From Bacteroidales bacterium UBA4345 (GTDB taxonomy: Bacteria > Bacteroidota > Bacteroidia > Bacteroidales > Paludibacteraceae), in contig DGTD01000108.1 of the NCBI GenBank assembly GCA_002396385.1, positions 1 to 64,000 on the forward strand: a stretch of 64,000 nt of DNA, read 5' to 3'. The notes beneath the pieces were generated by a model. That model had not been told where the DNA came from. It ran no database searches and worked only from the letters and a program-made list of their open reading frames with translations. Positions 35,398 to 44,590 of the stretch are shown here, in pieces (position 1 is the stretch's first letter; the number at the start of each line of letters is the position of its first letter). Position numbers and translations under genes: made by a program.

Positions 35398-35863
35398 TCT
35401 TCTCAAAATCAGTATTAAACACTTCGTTGTCGCGTACAATATAAATGTCGCCTTCCCATTTAAAGAATTCGCTTTTCAACTTGTTAGCCAAAATCAGTGC
35501 ATCGGCATGGGTTCTGAAGTCGCCCACCCTCAAACGCCAGAAAGGCGATGAGAACGTAAGGTAGGTGGTAAGTTCAGGGTGGCGTGACTTGATGCTGGCC
35601 TCGCGTTGCGAAGCTTCGTCTTTCGACTGTTTCTGGTGGTTTCCCATATAAACCTGCACGCGGTAACCCGAAAAGGTCAGCTGTTTCTTGTTGCTCCAGG
35701 CTTCCTTCTTCTTGTCTAAAAGTCTGCCGACAGCGGCTGGTTGTGAAACAACCACTTCGCCCTGACCTTCCTTGGGCGTTTTCAAGTCAGAGAAGATGTT
35801 GTCGGCGTATACGCTTGCCATGCATGTCGCAAAAAGAGCGATAAGGGTTGCGATGATTCTCAT
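35387..35863 (-). CDS. SPOR-domain periplasmic protein
   Basis: 158 residues from the ATG at 35863, opening into a signal peptide (MRIIATLIALFATCMASVYA). About 50 linker residues are followed by a C-terminal SPOR domain (FSGYRVQVYMGNHQKQSKDEA, then WRLRVGDFRTHADALILANKLK). SPOR domains bind denuded peptidoglycan glycans, commonly at division sites, so a cell-wall role is likely. It is the first gene of the operon with 34393-35397 and folE. A minus-strand -7 box TATCTTTG (plus 35885-35892) lies about 25 bases upstream. Confidence 0.85.
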   Translation of the reverse strand: MRIIATLIALFATCMASVYADNIFSDLKTPKEGQGEVVVSQPAAVGRLLDKKKEAWSNKKQLTFSGYRVQVYMGNHQKQSKDEASQREASIKSRHPELTTYLTFSSPFWRLRVGDFRTHADALILANKLKSEFFKWEGDIYIVRDNEVFNTDFEKNDH

Positions 35864-35927
35864 TACCAATGTTGTTTGTTTCTACAAAGATAAACATTTA
35901 GCGTCAAAAAAACGGCTGTTTTTACGT

Positions 35928-36860
35928 TCATTTGGCGTTGTTGTCGTGCTGTTCTATGAATCGGAGTTGCTGCTCCAGCATTTCTACCTTATGCATATGT
36001 ACGCCAGCGGCCTTTGCCATCTTAATCGGATTGCTGTATATGGCTTGAATTTCCATCCGGCGGTGGTTGTCGTAGTCGAGTCGCATGCTTGGTGCGTAGG
36101 GCTCCATTTTGTCGGTGTTGTCAAGCATTTTCTGCACGAAGTCGTCTTTAATGTTGGCACCGCAGGCCCTTGCCCCTTCCACAGTTTCAATCATCAGGTC
36201 GGTGATGAGCTGGCGCGCAGCCGGGTCCTGCATCAATTTGTCGGTCGTGGTCCGCAAAGCAACAGTAAGTCCGTTGTAGGGTATGTTCCAGACCAGTTTC
36301 CGCCAGCGGAACAGGTTCAAGTCATCCCCTTGGGTGTAGGGAACCCCCGCTCCGGTAAAGTCTGCCTTTATCTGTTCGGCTGTTTCCACATCATACTTGT
36401 TTCCCAGATAGGCGGTGGTCAGAGCTCCATAGTCAGCGTGTACAATGTGCCCGGGACTGACGCGCGAAGTGCAGATGAACGCCATACCTCCAGCGATGGC
36501 TTGTGTCGGAAAAAGTTTGGCAAGTTCTTGCTCGTATCCAAGTCCGTTCTGAATGAGTATGATGGTGGATTTTTCTTTTAAGATAGGGGTCAGCAACTGT
36601 GGTAGCTTGTCGTTCTGGGTGGCTTTTAAACAGACCAGAGCGACATCGCATTTAGGCATGCTCGCTGTATTGTTGTATACCTGCATGTTGTTGAGGTGGA
36701 AGTCGCCGTTGACCGACTTCACATCCAATCCGTTTGCTTTGACGTAGTCGTATTCGCTGTGGTAGAGGAAGTGGACATCTTGTCCGGAAAAGGCTAAACG
36801 ACCTCCGTAATAGCCTCCTATGGCCCCCGTCCCTATTATGGCATAGCTTAATTTTTTCAT
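35928..36860 (-). CDS. panE: 2-dehydropantoate 2-reductase
   Basis: 310 residues from the ATG at 36860 (the frame reaches back to a TTG at 36872). It reduces ketopantoate to pantoate with NADPH in coenzyme A biosynthesis. The N-terminal Rossmann motif IIGTGAIGGYYGGRL and the family's VALVCLKATQND, ILIQNGLGYEQEL, and the catalytic-lysine region FRWRKLVWNIPYNGL are present. The C-terminal SMRLDYDNHRRMEIQAI is also typical. An exact minus-strand -7 box TATTTTTG (plus 36883-36890) lies upstream. coaX at 62912 acts later in the same pathway. Confidence 0.9.
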   Translation of the reverse strand: MKKLSYAIIGTGAIGGYYGGRLAFSGQDVHFLYHSEYDYVKANGLDVKSVNGDFHLNNMQVYNNTASMPKCDVALVCLKATQNDKLPQLLTPILKEKSTIILIQNGLGYEQELAKLFPTQAIAGGMAFICTSRVSPGHIVHADYGALTTAYLGNKYDVETAEQIKADFTGAGVPYTQGDDLNLFRWRKLVWNIPYNGLTVALRTTTDKLMQDPAARQLITDLMIETVEGARACGANIKDDFVQKMLDNTDKMEPYAPSMRLDYDNHRRMEIQAIYSNPIKMAKAAGVHMHKVEMLEQQLRFIEQHDNNAK

Positions 36861-36929
36861 GCGTTGATTCAAAATTATAGTGCAAAAATACTCAAATCTG
36901 CCCTTGTTTGTATCAAACTACCAAAACAA

Positions 36930-36960
36930 ATAAGCCCGAACTCGTCGAGTCCGGGCTTAT
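36930..36960 (-). terminator. Terminator of secDF
   Basis: ATAAGCCCG and CGGGCTTAT form the stem, and on the minus strand TTTGTTTTGG follows. Confidence 0.75.
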
Positions 36961-36995
36961 CCTATAGTTCAAACGTTAGTTTGTCTGCGCTTTGA

Positions 36996-39900
36996 TTAAA
37001 TGTTAGAAATCTCGTTTTTCTTGGCTTCTGCAGCGGCTTTTTCTGCAGCGGCTTTCTCTTGTGCTGCTTTCATCTCATCGAGTGCGATTTCCTTTGTTGA
37101 TTTTTCAGCCTTCTTGCCCAAGATGAAGCGGGCAATAGGTGATGCGATGAAGATAGAAGAGTATGTACCGAAGATGATACCCAGCAACATTGCGAAGATG
37201 AAACCACGGATGGTTGCACCACCGAATGCGAATATGATGACTAACACGATGCCTGATGACAGTGAGGTACTGAACGTACGGCTCAGTGTTGAACCAAGGG
37301 CTTCGTTGAATACCTGGCTCTGGTTGCGGTTCGGATAGCTCTTGCGGTATTCGCGGATACGGTCGAAGATGACCACCGTGTCGTTGATTGAGTAACCAAT
37401 CACTGTCAGAATCGCTGCCACAAACGACTGGTCGATCGACATGTCGAACGGCATAAACTTATAGCAGAGCGAGAATACTCCGAAGATGAGCAGTGTGTCG
37501 TGTACCAAAGAGGCGATTGAACCTACCGAGAAGGCTACATCGCGGAAACGGAGCAACAGGTAGAGGAAGATGCCGATAAGGGCGAATGCAACTGCCCAAG
37601 CAGCATGCTCCAAAATGTCGTGCGCCATGGTTGCACCTACTTTTGCCGAACTCTGGATGCCGAATGTAGAGTCGTCGTCTACACCAGCCTCGCGTACGCC
37701 TTCGTTGGTTCTTACGTAGCGGTGGACGAACTGTGTTTTAGTGACACTGTCACCCAGTTTGCTCTTCAAACCTTCGTAGAGTTTAGCCTCAATTTCATCG
37801 TCAACCGTGTTCCCCTCGTCTTCGATGCGGTAGTTGGTTGATATACGTACTTGGTTCGATGAACCGATAGTAACTACGCTGACTCCATCGAACTCGTTGC
37901 TGAGCAGGCTCTTGATCTCTTCGGTGGTTACCGGATTCTCGAAACGTACAATGTAGTTACGGCCACCAGTGAAGTCAATACTTGGCTTCAGACCGTTTGT
38001 GAGAAGGGAGATGACAGACACAACAAGGCAGATTCCGGAAATAGTAAGGAACTTCTTACTGTTCTTCATGAAATCGTAGTTGACGTTCTGGAACCAGTTC
38101 TTGGTGATGTTGGTGGTGAATGTCAAGTCGTTGAACTTCTCGGTCTTCAACAGATGCTCGAAGATGAGACGGCTGATGAGCAGTGCGGTAAACAACGAAG
38201 ACAACAGACCAATAATCAAGGTCGTTGCAAAACCTTTAATCGGACCTGTTCCGAAGTAGAACAAGATGATACCGGTAAGGATACTGGTCAGGTTTGAGTC
38301 GAAGATGGCGCTGTATGAGTTTGAGTAACCGTCGCTCAAAGCGGTCTTGACGTCCTTGCCGTTTCTTAATTCTTCACGTGTACGCTCGTAAATCAACACG
38401 TTCGCGTCAACGGCCATACCCAAGGTCAGCACAATACCGGCAATACCAGGCAGTGTGAGGACGGCTTTGAAGGAAGCCAAGACACCGAAAATGAGGACTA
38501 CGTTCGCTATCAGTGCGGTGTCGGCTACCAAACCCGGAGTCTTTCCGTAGTAGAACACCATGTAGATGAGGATCATGAAGAAGGCTACCAGGAACGAAAT
38601 GAAACCGTTGTTGATAGCTTCCTGACCCAGAGACGGACCAACAATGTCTTCTTGTACGATGTGGGCAGGTGCAGGCATCTTACCAGATACAAGCACGTTT
38701 GCCAAGTCTTTCGCTTCTTCTGGCGTGAAATCGCCAGTGATAGAAGAGCGGCCGCCAGGAATTTCACCGTTTACACGTGGATATGAATATACATAGCCGT
38801 CGAGTACGATGGCAACACAGTTGCCTACGTTGTCGCGGGTGATGTTCGCCCATTTGCGGGCACCTTCTGCGTTCATAGTCATGCTTACGCTGGCGCTGAC
38901 AGAATTCTGTTCAAAGTCGGGCTGGGCGTTTGTAACGACGTCGCCAGTTAACACAGGCTTAGGCTCCTTGCCCTTTGCTGTCTTGTTGTGGAGTGCTATT
39001 AAAGCGTAGATTTCACCATCACCGATAGGCTTGATTGTCCAATTGGCGAGAAGGGTGTGAGGAATGATACCTTTTTCGTGACCTTTGCGGAAGTATTCCG
39101 AGATTTTGGCAGTGTCGGCTGCACGGGCGTAACCGATGACAGGACTCTCAAATGGCTGTCCCTGTTGGTTTACGTTCAGTTGGAGTACAGCAAACAAAGG
39201 ATTTTCTTCTTCGGCCTTCTTTGCGTTGGCTGCATCGGCAGCAGAAGCGCTGTCGCCCGCACCGAGTTGGGCGAGTAGGTCGTCGCTCTTTCCGCCTTTT
39301 GCTGTATCTTCAGCTGCAACTTTCTTTTCTGTTTCAGCGTTGTTGTTCTCTTTCAATTTCTGTCCAGCCACTTCGCCACGCATTGCAGTGTTGAGGGCGA
39401 CAATGTTATTGATGACCTCTGTCAGCTTGCTGGTTTCCCAAAACTCGAGGTTGGCTGAACCTTGCAGCAACTTACGAACACGCTCAGGTTCCTTTACACC
39501 CGGCATTTCAATGAGCACACGGTTAGAACCTGTAAGACGCTGTATGTTAGGCTGGATGACACCGAAACGGTCGATACGGTTACGGAGCACGTTGAACGAG
39601 TTGTCGATGGCGATGTCGATGCTTTCGGCAAGCGCCTTGATGACAGCTTCGTCGGTGGCGTCTCTCTTAATCTTCTCTTTGGTGCTGCTGTTTGCAAAAT
39701 AGTCGGCCAGTCTGGCATTAGGAGCATTCTTCTTCAATGCCTCGACAAACAGCTCGAGATAAGGTTTGCTGCTTGATTTTTGTGCCTCGTTGGCATCTTT
39801 GATAGATTGAATGAACTCTGGCTTCTCGTTCTGGCTGCCGGCAAGGGCTTTCAAAACGTCTGGTACGGATACTTCCATTACAACGTTCATACCGCCTTTC

Positions 39901-40145
39901 AAGTCCAAACCGAGACTGAGCTCTCGCTCGCGGCAGTCTTTAACATTGTAACCGAAGAAATAACCTCCCCATACTTTTTCTGTTGAGACAGAGTCGAGGA
40001 AAGCGCTGTACTTAGCATTGCTTCCTTGCGCATAAGCTTCCGCCTTGCTTTCGTAGCTGTGCGAAATAATGCTGAAAGAAAGGTAGTAAATACATACCAA
40101 GGCTAAAAGTGTAGCTATAACCTTGACAAATCCTTTGTTTTGCAT
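36996..40145 (-). CDS. secDF: Fused protein translocase subunit SecDF
   Basis: A 1049-residue fusion of SecD and SecF, as is common in Bacteroidota. It uses the proton gradient to help Sec-exported proteins leave the translocon on the periplasmic side. The SecD half has one N-terminal membrane helix, the conserved LGLDLKGGMNVVMEV near residue 75, a large periplasmic region (about 100-510) and five helices with ANVLIYERTREE. The SecF half begins near residue 690 (FLTISGICLVVSV) with DFTGGRNYIVRFE and ends with DTVVIFDRIREY and the final helices. A segment at about 270-315 (KLKENNNAETEKKVAAEDTA) is a low-complexity insertion in the periplasmic part. The tail is a Lys/Ala/Glu-rich helix. A -7 box TACATTTG (minus; plus 40196-40203) lies 50 bases upstream. 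Confidence 0.95.
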   Translation of the reverse strand: MQNKGFVKVIATLLALVCIYYLSFSIISHSYESKAEAYAQGSNAKYSAFLDSVSTEKVWGGYFFGYNVKDCRERELSLGLDLKGGMNVVMEVSVPDVLKALAGSQNEKPEFIQSIKDANEAQKSSSKPYLELFVEALKKNAPNARLADYFANSSTKEKIKRDATDEAVIKALAESIDIAIDNSFNVLRNRIDRFGVIQPNIQRLTGSNRVLIEMPGVKEPERVRKLLQGSANLEFWETSKLTEVINNIVALNTAMRGEVAGQKLKENNNAETEKKVAAEDTAKGGKSDDLLAQLGAGDSASAADAANAKKAEEENPLFAVLQLNVNQQGQPFESPVIGYARAADTAKISEYFRKGHEKGIIPHTLLANWTIKPIGDGEIYALIALHNKTAKGKEPKPVLTGDVVTNAQPDFEQNSVSASVSMTMNAEGARKWANITRDNVGNCVAIVLDGYVYSYPRVNGEIPGGRSSITGDFTPEEAKDLANVLVSGKMPAPAHIVQEDIVGPSLGQEAINNGFISFLVAFFMILIYMVFYYGKTPGLVADTALIANVVLIFGVLASFKAVLTLPGIAGIVLTLGMAVDANVLIYERTREELRNGKDVKTALSDGYSNSYSAIFDSNLTSILTGIILFYFGTGPIKGFATTLIIGLLSSLFTALLISRLIFEHLLKTEKFNDLTFTTNITKNWFQNVNYDFMKNSKKFLTISGICLVVSVISLLTNGLKPSIDFTGGRNYIVRFENPVTTEEIKSLLSNEFDGVSVVTIGSSNQVRISTNYRIEDEGNTVDDEIEAKLYEGLKSKLGDSVTKTQFVHRYVRTNEGVREAGVDDDSTFGIQSSAKVGATMAHDILEHAAWAVAFALIGIFLYLLLRFRDVAFSVGSIASLVHDTLLIFGVFSLCYKFMPFDMSIDQSFVAAILTVIGYSINDTVVIFDRIREYRKSYPNRNQSQVFNEALGSTLSRTFSTSLSSGIVLVIIFAFGGATIRGFIFAMLLGIIFGTYSSIFIASPIARFILGKKAEKSTKEIALDEMKAAQEKAAAEKAAAEAKKNEISNI

Positions 40146-40269
40146 TTTTTGAGTGTCTATTTATTTAATTTATATTTTCATTTCGTTACAATTTGCAAAT
40201 GTAGTGTTTTTTTGCTTTTGTACCCTTTTTTTATGTCTTGTTTTTTGTTTATACTGTTAAATTAGGAAG

Positions 40270-41229
40270 TTACCACTGCATTTTCAGCCAAAGTTTGGCT
40301 ATTATGCTGTTGGCTTTGCTGATTTCGCTGTAGGGGGTCTGGCGCGTGCCGAATTGGTGGTAAGAATTTTCGATGCTTTCGGCCATACTTCCTTCAAAAT
40401 CGAATGACTTGCAGTGCCTTCCCGCCTTTTTTATGGCCTCCCAGACCAACAAGGAGGCGGCGCCTGTCGCGCTGAAGTTACGGTCGTTCGCCGGTACCAG
40501 ATAGTAGGCTCGCTCGTTGTCCCAAACCAAGAACAATGCGCTCTGTGTTTTTTCGTCGGCCCCCTCTATACTTAATATTGTTCCTTGCCCGCGTTTTAAG
40601 GCAGCGTCGGCCAGTTGGAGAAATGGCTCTCTGCCTATCTCTTCTTTGCTGCCCCGTTTTTCGATTAACTGCTTGTGGAAATCGTAAAATTCAGCCGGCG
40701 ACAGCTTCCCTTCCCTGCAAATGAGTCTGTTCCTTTCCGCCTTCTTTATCTGTCGTTTTTTCGCACTGCTGAAACTGCCATATACGGTTTCCAGGTTTTT
40801 CAAATCGTTTATTATATAGGTGTAGCGTGTGGTTTGTCTGTAACCAGACCAGTAGAAGGGTAGCCAGTTGCTGAATGCAGGTGAGAAATTCTGTACGAAC
40901 AGGTCTATTTTTAAATTGTCGAGTTGTCTGATAATTTCCTTTGCCCATTTTTTTTCAAAGGACAACCTTTCCCTTTCGTTAAACCGGGTGGGGTAATGGT
41001 AGCAAATGCCGTTGGTCTGGGTAAGAGGTGGCATCAATATGTAGCGTTGGCCGAATTTCTGCCCGAACAGGTAGGGCAGGGTGGCTGTAACGGCTCCCGA
41101 AGAGTCGTGCGCTATAGCTACGTCCCAGTCCTTTCCTGAACATACCGCCTCCATCCACCAGTGTTGCGAGTAGACGGGTATGTTTGTGCTGCGCGCACAT
41201 ATTTGTTGATATTCCTCTTTATTTGTCAT
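40270..41229 (-). CDS. FemAB-like GNAT acyltransferase
   Basis: 319 residues from the ATG at 41229 (frame open to 41241). The C-terminal half shows the GNAT/FemAB-like acyltransferase pattern: SFSSAKKRQIKKAER, then FLVWDNERAYYLVPANDRNFS, GAASLLVWEAIKKA, and the closing DFEGSMAESIENSYHQFGT. Family members transfer acyl or aminoacyl groups in cell-envelope or polysaccharide synthesis; the substrate here is not determinable. It has no signal peptide, so it acts in the cytoplasm. It is flanked by secDF and the GH9 gene, with a terminator upstream, and is probably transcribed alone. Confidence 0.78.
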   Translation of the reverse strand: MTNKEEYQQICARSTNIPVYSQHWWMEAVCSGKDWDVAIAHDSSGAVTATLPYLFGQKFGQRYILMPPLTQTNGICYHYPTRFNERERLSFEKKWAKEIIRQLDNLKIDLFVQNFSPAFSNWLPFYWSGYRQTTRYTYIINDLKNLETVYGSFSSAKKRQIKKAERNRLICREGKLSPAEFYDFHKQLIEKRGSKEEIGREPFLQLADAALKRGQGTILSIEGADEKTQSALFLVWDNERAYYLVPANDRNFSATGAASLLVWEAIKKAGRHCKSFDFEGSMAESIENSYHQFGTRQTPYSEISKANSIIAKLWLKMQW

Positions 41230-41303
41230 AATCCAACACAAAAGAAACTGAATTTTGCGATATTTCCGAATTTTGAGTGAGTATAGTCGTGTTTTTATAA
41301 AAA

Positions 41304-41339
41304 AAAGAAGGCTGGATATTGTCCTGTCCAGCCTTCTTT
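41304..41339 (-). terminator. Terminator of the first GH9 gene
   Basis: AAAGAAGGCTGGA and TCCAGCCTTCTTT pair perfectly. On the minus strand a T-run follows (seven A on the plus strand). Confidence 0.85.
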
Positions 41340-41372
41340 CAGTTTCAAGTTTACTTAAATATCAGTGGAAAA

Positions 41373-43187
41373 TCATCTTTTGATGAACATTTTGCTAGTG
41401 CTACCACTTTCGCTGCTGACTTTCAGCAAGTGACGCCCGTTTGCAAGTTTGGAAATGTCGAGACCTTCAGCCAGGGCTTTCCAGCTAGTGACAGTCTGCA
41501 TTTCAGTGCGTCCCTCAACGTCGTAGATGGTGACGTTTGCCTTACCTGTTGCCTTTGCGTCCAACATGATGAAGTCGGTCGTAGGATTTGGATACAGGTG
41601 GCAGCGGATGTCGTCGTTGCTGACTGCCTTTACATCTGTTGATGGGTTCACAATGAAGTTGATGTAGCCTAGGGCACCTACCAGACCTGCATTATAGTCG
41701 ATGCCTCCTTCCCCGCTTTTATAGTTGTCGATGTCGTCGGGGTAGGTGGAAGGGTTTAACGAACCACCAACCAGATAGCCCAGCTGACTGTGCTGCTGGC
41801 TCATCTTGCAGACCTTTTGGTTGTTAGAATCGTTGAGGTAGATGTTGCGGTAGTGTGGATATTGTGGGTAGTTGTCGCCGAAACCGGTGATGAACGAGTA
41901 GTTGCTGCTGTTGTTACCCATAATGTATTCAATGGTGGCCAATGCGTAAGGATCGACCGTCGATAAGTTGCCAATCATCTTGTTGTATAGGCCGTAAACG
42001 AAAGCCTGGTTGGCCGGATAGCGTAGGATTCCCCATTCGTTGTTCTTGACGTTGAGAATGTAGCCGCTTTTTGGCTTGTAGGAGTTGACAATGGCTTCCA
42101 AACGGACTTTGCACTTCTCGGCCAGTTCTGGGTCTACATCTCCAGCATACATTCCCATCACGTAGTGCGCGAGGTCTTCTGTGTTGTTGTAGCAGAGCGT
42201 GTACCAGTGGGTGTAGGTCTTGTCGTTGAAGACGAAGTCTGAAAAACCTTCTTCGTTCATTTTCGTAATGTAAGAGGCCTCGCCGGTTGCACGGTAGAGC
42301 TCAGTGAACAAGACACATACGTCGGACTCGTACTTAGGCTTTGCACCATAAAATCCGCCCGGAGCGCCTGTGTTACCCTCGTCGTTCTCTAATATGAATT
42401 GCAAGCACACTTTCGCCTTCGCTAAACATTTGTCGGCGTATTCAGCATCGTATTTCCTGTACAGGCGTGACATCGCAGCCAGAGAAGCACCGCAGAAAGC
42501 GACCATAGAAGTACCTTTTTTCGAAAGCTTGTATACCGAGCGTGAACCTTCTAATTCACCGCCCAATTCTTTAGGAAGCGCCGATTTGAAAACGGAGGTA
42601 CACCATACTTTATGGTCTGGTCCGCCTTCTCCAATCTGGTAGTAGAAGTTTTTCTCGTCGCGGATGGCTTTGAGAAAGTAGTCTGTGGCATATTTTACCT
42701 CGTCAAGAATGTCTGGAATTCCGTTAGGAATACCAGCGCCGCCTTCCCATGTAAAGTCGCCACTGCCGATGTATCCGTTATAGTCGCTGCTGTAATAGTC
42801 TTTGTAGCCTTGAGGGAACTCGCTGTAGCCGAGTAACAGGACGTAGGCTGAATAGAATTCAGTTTGTCCGAACTTCACGAAGTCAGCGCAGTCCCACCAA
42901 CCGCCTACTAGGTCATATCCATCAGAAGGGTCGGCGTCTTTAATGTACGAAACACCTTTTTTCGCATAGCTGGCATATTGGGCGTATTCGGGTGAAACGT
43001 TGGTAGGCTCGTAGGAAGCCAGCAACCAGTTGGGCCCGTAACCAGAACGCTGCGCCCCATAAAAACGCGTGGTCATCCACAAAGCCTTTCCGTATTGGAT
43101 GGAATCGAAAGCGAATTCTGCGCTTGCTGTGTTAGAACATAATGAAGCAAGCAAAAGTGCTGCTGTGTTAGTGTAAAATTTCTTCAT
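41373..43187 (-). CDS. Secreted glycoside hydrolase family 9 endoglucanase with T9SS type A tail
   Basis: 604 residues from the ATG at 43187, which opens into a signal peptide (MKKFYTNTAALLLASLCSNTASA); the frame extends upstream to 43328 without sense. The GH9 catalytic domain spans about 28-512. The catalytic base motif is WWDCADFVKFG (Asp99/Asp102). YPQYPHYRN carries the first family signature. The second signature is Asp484-x4-Tyr489-x3-Glu493 followed by GGIDYNAG, with Glu493 as catalytic acid. No Ig-like or cellulose-binding module precedes the catalytic domain. From VYPNPTTDFIMLD-like LYPNPTTDF (about 531) the last 75 residues form a T9SS type A sorting domain. Likely substrate: cellulose or other beta-1,4-glucan; cell-surface or secreted. 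Confidence 0.92.
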   Translation of the reverse strand: MKKFYTNTAALLLASLCSNTASAEFAFDSIQYGKALWMTTRFYGAQRSGYGPNWLLASYEPTNVSPEYAQYASYAKKGVSYIKDADPSDGYDLVGGWWDCADFVKFGQTEFYSAYVLLLGYSEFPQGYKDYYSSDYNGYIGSGDFTWEGGAGIPNGIPDILDEVKYATDYFLKAIRDEKNFYYQIGEGGPDHKVWCTSVFKSALPKELGGELEGSRSVYKLSKKGTSMVAFCGASLAAMSRLYRKYDAEYADKCLAKAKVCLQFILENDEGNTGAPGGFYGAKPKYESDVCVLFTELYRATGEASYITKMNEEGFSDFVFNDKTYTHWYTLCYNNTEDLAHYVMGMYAGDVDPELAEKCKVRLEAIVNSYKPKSGYILNVKNNEWGILRYPANQAFVYGLYNKMIGNLSTVDPYALATIEYIMGNNSSNYSFITGFGDNYPQYPHYRNIYLNDSNNQKVCKMSQQHSQLGYLVGGSLNPSTYPDDIDNYKSGEGGIDYNAGLVGALGYINFIVNPSTDVKAVSNDDIRCHLYPNPTTDFIMLDAKATGKANVTIYDVEGRTEMQTVTSWKALAEGLDISKLANGRHLLKVSSESGSTSKMFIKR

Positions 43188-43529
43188 ATAATGTGCATTT
43201 AGTTTGAAATATGTAAAGCAAGCACAAAAATAATTTTTTATTATGAAGTTTAACGCCTTTTTACGAAATATTTTTAGAAAGTTTACTGTATAACAATTTT
43301 TTAGCCCCTGATGCAAAAATTCGGTCAAATGACTTGATATTTTTTTACCCTTCGTTTGATACTATTTTTTTACCTCTGTTCTTATCCTTACCTATATATT
43401 TGCAGTGTGTAAAGCAAAACTAGAAACAACATAACTACATTATTTTGACCTAAACAGAATTGTGTGTTAAATGAAAAAAGACAGCGCGTTGAGCGTTGTC
43501 TTTTTTATTTGGTGTTGGTGTATATCTGC
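43188..43529. other. Intergenic region between the first GH9 gene and the SUMF1-fold lipoprotein gene
   Basis: About 340 AT-rich bases with no gene. A minus-strand -7 box TATTTTTG (plus 43225-43232) may serve the GH9 gene. A plus-strand TATATTTG at 43395-43402 is followed about 70 bases later by a terminator hairpin (43474-43508), which together could define a short plus-strand RNA. Confidence 0.4.
43474..43508. terminator. Terminator of the SUMF1-fold lipoprotein gene (works in both directions)
   Basis: AAAAAAGACAGCGC and GCGTTGTCTTTTTT pair (one G-T wobble) around a 5-base loop, with T-runs on both strands. Confidence 0.8.
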
Positions 43530-44351
43530 TTATTTCATGACCAGCCTGAAACCCAAATTCCGGTCTTTGTAGTTTGCGACGTTGTAGCCTCTGCAGGTGT
43601 TACGCGAACCGTGGACGTTGTAACGGTATCCTCCACCCCGTAGTACGTGGAGTGAACCGCTGTCGGGCCCGGTCGGGTCTTTTTGCTTGCAATCGCTATA
43701 GTCGCCCTTAAAGTCGTTGCACCATTCCCATACGTTGCCGCTCAGGTCGTAAATGCCTAACTCGTTAGGTTTCTTCAAAGCAACATTGTGTAGCTTGTTG
43801 TCAGAGTTCTCTTCGTACCATCCAACTTCGTCTAGAACATCGCTGCCCGAGTGCTTGTAGTTGTTGCCGAAGATTCCACCTCTGGCCGCAAATTCCCATT
43901 GGGCCTCTGTTGGTAATGAGAATTTCTTGTCGGCAGGTAGTTGGTTGGTTGCGTGTAGACTGTCGTTTAAAATGGAAATAAACTGCAGTGCCTCGTTGAA
44001 CGAAATGAAGTAGGCGGGCATATTGTCGCTTAATCCATTTTCCGTACTCCATTGGCTGCTGTCTTTCATAACGGCTTTCCACAAGCCTTGTGTCACTTCG
44101 GTCTCACCGATGCTGTAATCTCCTAATGAGACTTTGTGGACGGGGCCTTCGTAGTCGTAGGCCAGCGTGTCGAAATTGTCCTTGTTTGGGTCGTTCGCTT
44201 GAGCTCCCATTTTGAAACTCCCGCCGTCGACAAACACCATGTTGAATTTGCTTCCGTTGATTTTGTATGTAGATATTTTTGGGGTTGTTGAGTTCTGACA
44301 GCCCGATAATGCAAATATCCCGATAGCTATTGTTAAAGTAGGTCTAATCAT
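43530..44351 (-). CDS. SUMF1/FGE-fold lipoprotein
   Basis: 273 residues with a lipoprotein signal peptide (MIRPTLTIAIGIFALSGC). The mature domain has the formylglycine-generating-enzyme fold signatures: FVDGGSFKMGA, GETEVTQGLWKAVM, SLPTEAQWEFAARGG, LGIYDLSGNVWEWCND, HVLRGGGYRYN and a final NLGFRLVMK. True sulfatase-activating enzymes have a reactive cysteine pair in the region after LRGG; here that region (YRYNVHGSRNTCRGYN) has a single Cys. A sulfatase-modifying role is therefore doubtful, and a binding or structural role like that of GldK-type proteins is possible. It lies between two GH9 genes, with its own promoter and terminator. Confidence 0.85.
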   Translation of the reverse strand: MIRPTLTIAIGIFALSGCQNSTTPKISTYKINGSKFNMVFVDGGSFKMGAQANDPNKDNFDTLAYDYEGPVHKVSLGDYSIGETEVTQGLWKAVMKDSSQWSTENGLSDNMPAYFISFNEALQFISILNDSLHATNQLPADKKFSLPTEAQWEFAARGGIFGNNYKHSGSDVLDEVGWYEENSDNKLHNVALKKPNELGIYDLSGNVWEWCNDFKGDYSDCKQKDPTGPDSGSLHVLRGGGYRYNVHGSRNTCRGYNVANYKDRNLGFRLVMK

Positions 44352-44374
44352 ATTGTTTGACTTTTCATCTTTTG

Positions 44375-44404
44375 CAAAGATATTTCATTTTTTTTAAAAT
44401 CCAA
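44375..44404 (-). promoter_or_regulatory. Promoter of the SUMF1-fold lipoprotein gene
   Basis: On the minus strand TTG (plus 44402-44404) is followed after 19 bases by an exact TATCTTTG (plus 44375-44382), about 25 bases before the ATG. Confidence 0.6.
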
Positions 44405-44531
44405 CTGATTTACAGGGTATATTATTCTAATGGTTCTTAGAAACTTATTCTCCGACGAAGTGGACGTGTTTTGTGGCGAAAGATAGGGCTCGAATACAGT
44501 GCCAATGTGGCGTCAACCAGCTATGTCTCGC

Positions 44532-44570
44532 AAAAAAACAGGCAGGAACTTTTGCTCCTGCCTGTCTTTT
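44532..44570 (-). terminator. Terminator of the second GH9 gene
   Basis: ACAGGCAGGA and TCCTGCCTGT pair perfectly around an 8-base loop. T-runs follow on both strands. Confidence 0.85.
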
Positions 44571-44590
44571 TATAATGTTTTCCCCCTTCC

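Noticed and set aside
35772..36581. A 269-codon plus-strand frame across panE and the SPOR gene
   Set aside because: It overlaps two recognised genes and their shared intergenic region and has no family resemblance.
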